Source of the DNA: Pipra filicauda
Taxonomy: Eukaryota > Chordata > Aves > Passeriformes > Pipridae
Length of the DNA stretch: 64,000 bases
NCBI RefSeq assembly: GCF_003945595.2
Contig: NW_024104096.1
Span: 2,723,501 to 2,787,500, forward strand
Direction: 5' to 3'
Under the pieces are notes generated by a model. That model had not been told where the DNA came from, did not search any database, and saw nothing but the letters and a program-made list of their open reading frames with translations. Every line of letters begins with the position of its first letter. Positions within the stretch are counted from its first letter, which is position 1. The position numbers and the translations under genes are program-made. Shown piece by piece: positions 56,621 through 64,000 of this stretch.

Positions 56621-56849
56621 AAACCCCTTCTCCTCCCACACTAATTTAATGCCTTACTGCTGTAAAACAGCAGTCAAATCTTGTGGATTTTTCTCTTTCT
56701 TAAGCTGAATAGACATGGCTCCTTAAGCTTCAGTTTGCCAAAGTCCTGTCATGCCTCCTCCTCTGACCTGTGGCCATGCAGGACAGACTTTTCCATCCCA
56801 GAGATACAAGCCCTATATTGTTTTCCTGTACGTGTATTATCTTGTGCTT

Positions 56850-57490
56850 GGCTGAATTAAAGCACGCTTCATTGGATGGTGGCCATTTAGCCATACAAAT
56901 TGGATCACAGGGTAAATGAAGGCTGTTTTGTTCCTTATTTGCTAACCTTCATTTGTGCTATCTGCAAGCTGCCTCCAAGGATCTTGCATTTATCTAAATG
57001 ATTGGTAAAAACACTGCATCCTGTGGGATGGGAAGCAGGCGATGGATAGGTTTTTGTCTCATCAGCCACTTCTATCTATCTGCTTATGCCAAATTATTTC
57101 TATTAATGCAAGTTCTTAAATCAAGCTGTAACATCAGTTAGAGAGGACTTGATTCTGTACAACATATGTTGGCTGGTAATTAGCTAAGATATGAATATGA
57201 TGAATTATTGGTAGATTCTCATATTGGCTTTTAATTACTCTGTGAAGTTCTGCTGTCAGCATGACTGGCTGTTGGTCCGTAGGTCAGTGAGTCCTGCTGA
57301 AGTGCCAACATGGGGTTAGGTCTCACCTACCCTTCTAGAATTACTTGGCATTCCAAGATTTATTAAAAATTAGCATTAGCAGGTCAGAGATCTCCTCAGC
57401 ACACTTGGAGGTGCAAATTATCCAGGGTGGGTGATTTAACAGTGTTTATCTAAAGCAGATGTTATCTAATACATCTCTTGGTCATTAGTA
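56850..57490 (-). mobile_element. Second old CR1/L3-like fragment, antisense
   Basis: The stretch 57355-57440 (TTTATTAAAAATTAGCATTA, then AGATCTCCTCAGC and GCAAATTATCC) resembles the antisense RT-finger segment of L3/CR1 LINEs, a region the copy at 54.8-54.95 kb also covers. So this is a separate insertion in the same orientation. Based on remembered consensus. Confidence 0.5.
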
Positions 57491-60400
57491 AATGGTGAAG
57501 TATATAATCGTCTCATGATGAGTTCATCATCTTTTTTTTTCCTCAATACAGAGCACATGTACTTATATTTTGGTAGTTACATTTGTAATTTTACCAAGTG
57601 TACAAAATAATGCATCTGTATCTTTTTTTCACATTTCCCTTATTTCCTCTATATTTAAATACCACTCACTCTTAACTCATGAAGGCGTGAATTTTCCCAT
57701 CATGCTTTTTAAATACTTTATTAATTTTCTATACTTTGTAATTTGCAGCTAGTTGCTATTTCTTTGGCTTTACAATCAAGGCTTACATTCTCTTCTATTA
57801 TCTCTGTCTATACCACTGCATAAGGATGGGTTTCCTGCCAAAATCGCCTTCCAGCATGGTGGTGGAATATGCAGATTTTGGCCAGCTAAACCACCTCAAA
57901 ACAATGCAAAAAAACCTGACCAAAAACCCCTTTGAATATTCATTTGGATTATTTTGTCCAGTATTTTCTTCCTAATACTTTTTTCCAGCCCGGACGTGTT
58001 GAAGCACCTTGGGTATGTATTTTTGACTGGGATTACAGTCCCACTAGCTTTTCTCAAACACAGGCTTGAAGAAGGTAGCTGCCAATGTGGACAGAGCAGG
58101 AAACTCTGTGTCTGGTGAGTTTTCAGCATTTTTAAAAACTACCCTAGCAAATTGTGACACAGCAAGAAATTTTGCTGCAGTTGGAGTATTGCTTCATCAC
58201 TCCAGCCACCATCCCTATGTATTTGCTCCCTGTGAAAAATAACAGGAGTGGTTATTTACGTGCTGCTGAGGAGCGTGCAGCCGGGGACTGGGGATGTGTG
58301 ACTGTTGTGTGCAGGATACGTCTGACAGACCCATGCTTTGTGGCTGGGCTAACTCATGGAGAAAACAGAGAGGAGAGGGGAAAGGCACGGATGGTAAGCC
58401 TGGCTTGGCGGGGAGTGGCAGGGATAATCTCTGTGGCTGGACCCTGGCTCCTGCCCCACACTGCTCTGTGGGGGCACTGCCTGCTGGTGGGAACGCGGTT
58501 TGGTTCCCAAGGCTTGTTCTCCAGTTGCTTGCTCTAACCCTTTTTCCATCTGTCCGTTCATTTATTATTTACCGCTTTCTCTTGCTCTTTTCTTCATTAG
58601 TTGTTCCCAGTGCTCCTGGCTCAGGAAAGGGATGTCTTACAGGGAACACAAGGGCAGCAACAAATGTGGTTGTACTGCTCCTCTGACAGCCCTCTGTTGC
58701 GGGGACAGGACTGTGTGGCATGCACAGTTAATTAAACTCTAACTTCTTTTCCAAGCTGAGAAAAGGGTCAAAATCCTGGAAATAAGAGGTTCTTGGAGTC
58801 CCCCATGCAGTCCATGCTCTGCTTTTCAGAGGCTCATACTTGCGATGGATACGCAGGGGTGGGAGAGTAATGTGAGAGCCTGTGGATTTGCATGCTTTGT
58901 GCAACTAAAAGTGGTGGGGGAAAAGCAAGGTTACAAGGTGTTCAAAAGAAATTTTGGATCTCTCTTTACTTCATTAAATTTTATATTGGGTTGCTGTGCC
59001 AAGAGACACAATCATTGACTTTCTTAAAGAAATTAAAACCTGCATGAGTTTAATTTTTTTTTTCTCTGATGAAAAGGTGGCAAAAGCAAAGGTTTTGTAG
59101 GAGAAACTGAAACCAGTTCAAATATAATTCTATTAACTAATTAGGAGAACTCTGGAAATGGGACTGAGACTCACAGGCCTTTTTTTCTTCTTTTTGCTGG
59201 GGCACTCCAAGAATTGGATCACCTGGGGAAAGCATGTTTAAGAAATACCAGATGGTCTCTGCGATGCTCCAGCTGTGGACAATCACTCCCAGCCAGGCAA
59301 TCTGCCTTGCTGTCGAAGCCCTCTAAAACTGTGCTGCCCATTTGTCATGCTTCTCCAATTGCAGCGCTCTGGATAGCTTCTTTTTTCCTTGTCTGGCTCT
59401 TCCTTTCCAGTTTTTATCACCCACCCCCTCCATGAGCTAATGTAGTAACATCCCTTCATTGGCTATAAATCCATTGAAGAGCCATGTATAAAATATTACT
59501 TTGTTAGGGAAGATTGGGAAACATCTGTTTTTTACCCATAAGAGTCAGTCTCTACTTGTCTCCTATGACGATGTGACTATTTATATATTTGTAAAGAAAA
59601 AGAAGGAAAGAAAATGGGAATCCTAGAAAAAAAATGAGTGGAGCCTCTAAATGGAGGAAACTGATTCAGCTCTGGGATTTGTTTGGAGGCTTTTTGGGAG
59701 AGTGGGGGGGCACAGGCCAAGAAATTGCTTAGATGTCTGACAAAGTAACAGTCATGCCAACTGCAGAAGGTCCTTCTGGAAATCTTTTGACGTTGTATAA
59801 CAGTTCCTAGGTGCTTCCTAACACATACTTGCACAGGAAAGCTGTCTAAACCATTGTGTATTATCTACTACGTAGAATAGAATCCTGGGAACAGTGACAG
59901 TCCTTGGATCAGTAGCAGACTGTAGCCATAGAGGCATAAGCACATAGCAGCAAAAGTGCGTACCTATGGAGGTTTTACCTTTAGGTGGATGTGCACCTAA
60001 ATTTACACACCTAATTTAGGTGGTTATGCCACCAGGGCTTCCTATCTGAGCCTACTGGCATGAACAGCCTCTCTCCCAACCTGCTCATCTCTAGTGCCTT
60101 GAAGAGCTGTCTGCTTTTCCTCACACATATGGAACTTAACCTATGTCTCCATCTCCTTGCTGGACAAGGGCATTGGTACCTGTGAGTGCTTGTGTGGGGA
60201 GGGCTGGCGCTGGGTACCCCGAGGTGGCAGTGGTGCAAGGGCAGGGTGCTGGGGTGGTATTGTGCCTGCCATGGGGAGAGAGCTTGGGGGGATATGGGGC
60301 CTTGGACTGGTCCAAGCAGACAGGCAGGCTTGGTACACTTTGTTCATGCTGCTGGGGTGAGTCATAGAGTGAGATGCTCTGTCAGAGGTTGCAAGGAACA

Positions 60401-60720
60401 AGTCTGCGGGGAAAGTGGTTGGGAGCAAACAAGGGAGAATGCTGCTTGGGGTGAGCTGGGTAGGCAGGGAGGTTGCATCTCTGGAAGGCTGCCCATGGTG
60501 CTGGTTACTATGCCTGCCAGGCAGCCACACTGCCAGTTTCTGAGCCACTCAGCAGGTGAATATGGAAGAAGGAAAAATGGACTTTGGTGTTTGCAGATGG
60601 TGGCAGGATTTGCCAGGTGGCCCAAGCCACAGCTGCTTTCTGTGCCGTGCAAGGATGACCATATAGCAACAAAGTGCTAGAGCTGCTATTGATAGATGCT
60701 GCTCCACATAAAATGGTAGG

Positions 60721-60822
60721 ATGGTTTGGGTTGGAAGGGACCTTAAAGAACATCTAGTTCCAATCCCCCTGCCACAGGCAGGGATGTCTTCCACTAGCCC
60801 AGGTTACTCAAAGCCCCATCAC
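60721..60822 (-). mobile_element. CR1 LINE 3' tail, antisense
   Basis: Clear, less diverged match to the bird CR1 3' end read on the opposite strand: GGTTTGGGTTGGAAGGGACC, then CATCTAG, CCCCCTGCCACAGGCAGGGA, CACTAGCCCAGGTTACTCAA and AGCCCCATC. Truncated to about 100 bases, as most CR1 copies are. The best single clue that the genome is avian. Confidence 0.85.
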
Positions 60823-61889
60823 ACAAGTCTCCTCCTTTCCTGGCTGGGTTCTGTGCCCTCAGCCTGCCCCTTGCTGCACAAACACGAGATTCTGCTCTCC
60901 ACTCTCCATTCCTCGGGGTAATTGCAGTGTTGGTTTGGATCCAGTTCACCCATCTGAGGTGGGGAATGCCCTGGAGGAGACCTCTTTCTTCCCTCTACCA
61001 GCCAGCCTTGCACATCCTGCACAACCTCCGAGGTGGATGGCTGCCTGCTTTCCTCAGCATGGCCAAAACCAAACTCCATGTGTGTCTCCCCTGCTGAGCC
61101 CACTCATGCCTTTCTGTAGGGCTGTGGTTGACAGCTGTGTCTTCCCCATGGCCTCGTAACATGCTCATGCTGCTCCTTCTCTCCTTCTCCCACACACTGG
61201 CCGCTGTGCTGCTGGTCCCCTCCCACCACGCTGGAGTTCAGCCTGTTCTGATGGTTATCTGCCCTCACCGCAGCTTTGTGCCCTTCTGCTTGGCTTTTGC
61301 AGCTTTTCCTCTTCCAAGATCCTTCTCATTCTCCCTCCCGTGGCGCTAATCAGACCTTGATCCCCCTTTTCTTCCCTCCGCTCACTTCATCACCCAGTTG
61401 TTGCTGAGCTATGCTCCAGCCCCCCTGGGCACTGATAAAAACTCCCAGACCCCCCCACAACACCCACCTCCAACTAGTGAAGCACCCTTGTAATGCTAGT
61501 GACGAGTAGAAGGTTATTTTTAAATGGCAAGATATTAAATAGACATAGCTGCTCTAACAGCTGCTATATCTTTGTCCTCTCTGTGCCAAAGCCTCTAGTT
61601 ATCTTGCATGGTGTGTCAAGGCACTGCGCTGAAATCTGCTGCTTGGCTTGGGCAGATTTTAGCCCTCAGCCCTTCCAGCTCTGAGCTTGGAAGTGACATC
61701 TAATAGTTTTCTAGGTGAACTAATATTAATGTATAAATTTGGACTTTACAGGAGTAAAGAGTAAAGATTAAATTTGAGGTGGAAGCAGACAAATAGAAAG
61801 GAATTGGGAATGTTGCAAACAGCTGGATGGGCATGAGCCACATGGGCAGAGCAGCACCTGGGAAGATAGGCACACCCAGAGCCCTCTAA

Positions 61890-62260
61890 GGATCAGTGGG
61901 AAGCTCTGACATTGGAAATGGCATTGGGAAGCAGTGTTGGACACCATGTCCAATTCTCATGCCCATTTTAGCAAAAAATGCTATGTGGTTGAGAAAGATT
62001 CAGAAAAGAGCAGTAAATATGACCAAATCCTGGAAATATGGAGCTATAGACAAGATTTAAGTAAGATACATCTACTTAAGGAAAATTTAAAAATAACTTA
62101 ATCATAATGTGCAAGTACCAACAAGGGGAAGAAACAGTTCAGGAGTTATCCTGAAATACTAGTGAAGAAAGGCACAAAGAGAAGCTATGATTTAGAACTG
62201 AATGCAGAACAATCTTGGGGTAATAATGTGCAGATTTCCAATGCTGAGAATAAAAGTTGG
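61890..62260 (+). mobile_element. CR1/L3-like LINE 3' fragment, sense
   Basis: TTGGACACCATGTCCAATTC, then AGATTCAGAAAAGAGCAGTAA resembles the VLC-QFW--ER-QRRAT segment at the C-terminal end of CR1-type ORF2; the rest fits the following 3' part. Frame is broken. Assignment from memory of the consensus. Confidence 0.5.
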
Positions 62261-63845
62261 AATGTTTCTACCTGGGTATGAGGTGGATTAGCAGCCAGTG
62301 TCATCCTGAAAGCCAGACTCCTGCTGAAACTGTTTCAGACAGTAGTTGTCCTTTTTATGTAGTAATTTCTATGTTAGATTCTCTAACCTGTGTCAAGCAG
62401 GAAGCAAAACTACTTTGTATTAATGGTTCTCTCTATACTTACAACCTGTATAAATGTGCAACATGAGTGTGGTGCCTCCTAGAGAATAGGTGATGGCAGG
62501 AATTAAATGCTCTCGAAACCAAACGGAATCTGTTACCCTTTGCTAGTAACTTGGCCAAAGGGACCTTTCACTCAGCTGGAAGCAAAGCTGAGCTTGGACT
62601 ATGGGTTCTGGTTCTCTTCTGGTTAAGAGAGCAGATGAATTTAGCCCCTTCCTATGCCAGAACCTACCTGGCCTTGATGTGACATCCATTGGTAAGAGAA
62701 GAAAAACTGAGTTTAGGTCAGGGGTTTTTGGCCAGAGGTGGCTGAATGTAGGAAAGTTTAGCTACATCTCCTTGCCATAACCACCCCCAGGGAGAAGCTG
62801 ATGTGCCGACCAGAACAGCAGGTCAGTCTTTGCTCCCTGCCACCAAATCCTTCCCTGAAACAAGATCCAGAGACCAACCATCTGAATTGTGAGTTTTTTC
62901 CCAGGAGGAACCTGTGTTTGATACAGTAGTATCAAAGAACTTTTAGCAGGTATTTAATTGAATAACTTGACTTCTGAACTTGGGTGTCCAAAAATTCATT
63001 TATGATCTTGCTGCATATAAATTCCCAGATACAGGATTTAGACACAGAAATAGTCTTCCTTTGATAGAATGTTACAAATTCAAGTTTCAAAAATTATCCT
63101 CTTGAGCCACCTCTATGGTGTTTGGCATCATGACAAGTAATTAGTCAATCCTGAAATAGTCATCAAGCAGAGAAACAGCTTATTTTATATACTGTTTCTT
63201 AGAGAGTTAAATATTTCCACATATTCAGGCTCTGATTGGAGTCTTGGATCCTTTCCAAATGTTCAACCTGTAAAGATATTTGAGAACACCAGGACTTAGG
63301 CCCTTTCCAAAAAATGATAGATTTCACTTGAATTTTCACAAATGGAAAACCACAACTCCCCATAGCTGCAAAGAAGCAGCTGTCATACCAGGTATGGAGT
63401 ATGAGAAAACACTTTCTAAAAGCTTCAGGGACTTCCCATTATCTGGAAGTTTTTAGTGCTCTCAGAATCTGTGAAGAAAACAGCGGGTTTTTTTCCTGCA
63501 CAGAGTTGCCTCAGATAATCGGCTGCACCTGTTTGGAAGCGGCGCTTCACGTTGTTCCCTTACACAGACCCTTGCACATGTTTCTGTTAATTTTTCCTAG
63601 AAACCCAAGTGTCAACAAATTGGAGCCCAGCATTGCAACTCTGTGCAAAATCCCAAATTGGTGTTTCTGAGCACTTTGCCATGCAAAGTCTGTGATCTAA
63701 GTGACTGAATCGACTACGGAGTTTTGAAGTTGAAATACTTGGGTGTGGGGATGCAGGCAAAAAGCTACTGAAGAAATCAATAGTACCAACTCAGCAGCTC
63801 CAAACCTAAAGTTCTGCTTTTTGTTGTTGCTTCTGCTCCACTCTT

Positions 63846-63863
63846 AAAAAAAAAAAAAAAAAA
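63846..63863. repeat. Poly(A) run, 18 bases
   Basis: Uninterrupted A run near the window end. Confidence 0.8.
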
Positions 63864-64000
63864 GGCAACTTTCCAAATTGGTAATGGTCTTCCTTTGGGA
63901 AGGGTTAATTTTTGGGTGCTATTCAGCTCAGACATGCATGATGAGAATTTGGGAAATGAGGAGTTAAGTCACGATAATGTAAATCATTGTTTTGCATTTA

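Larger units (their letters stand above)
48048..64000 (+). other. HPSE2: HPSE2 intron 3 (runs past the window end)
   Basis: Starts with a GTAAGG donor; no continuation exon (expected to begin in the RSLDKLYNF segment) was found up to base 64000, so the intron exceeds 15.9 kb. Long introns are typical of HPSE2. It holds several old LINE copies, listed separately, and otherwise unremarkable sequence. Confidence 0.8.

Overview
This is a window of vertebrate nuclear DNA, most likely from a bird. The genes have many small exons with GT/AG splice sites. There are CpG-island promoters and a CR1 retrotransposon tail (about 60.7 kb) of the kind that dominates bird genomes. CNNM1 is compact (about 19 kb from start to stop codon). 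Gene names come from matching translated exons to protein families I know; no database search was run, and the species was not identified.

Layout: three genes with the neighbour order and relative orientation known around human 10q24, GOT1 - CNNM1 - HPSE2. (1) 1-2.35 kb, + strand: the last five coding exons and the 3' UTR of GOT1, cytosolic aspartate aminotransferase. (2) 2.35-4.06 kb: a short tail-to-tail spacer with an old CR1-like fragment. (3) 4.07-24.1 kb, - strand: complete CNNM1. I resolved all 11 coding exons (917 residues); every splice phase closes. The stop is at 5214-5212, and the very GC-rich first exon lies at 22364-23867. (4) 24.3-32.6 kb: a gene-free spacer between the divergent CNNM1 and HPSE2 promoters. 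(5) 32.65-36.9 kb: a large GC-rich island holding the HPSE2 start. (6) 34.9 kb to the window end, + strand: the first three coding exons of HPSE2 (34881-35140, 36136-36293, 47886-48047). Intron 3 runs past the right edge.

The three genes are not an operon or a known pathway. GOT1 is cytosolic amino-acid and malate-aspartate shuttle metabolism, CNNM1 is a membrane protein of the Mg2+-homeostasis CNNM family, and HPSE2 is a secreted, catalytically inactive heparanase homologue. They sit together by conserved synteny. CNNM1 and HPSE2 are head to head about 11 kb apart; CNNM1 and GOT1 converge.

The remaining sequence is introns, spacers and decayed LINEs. Several old CR1/L3-type copies still show recognisable endonuclease or reverse-transcriptase motifs. 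I found no new biological system. The more interesting points are a possible in-frame upstream first exon for HPSE2, a CpG island inside HPSE2 intron 2 with NRF1/ETS-like sequence, an 81-base intron in CNNM1 whose retention would change the C-terminus, a pair of CACGTG E-boxes next to the CNNM1 start, and an extra N-glycosylation sequon in HPSE2 exon 3.
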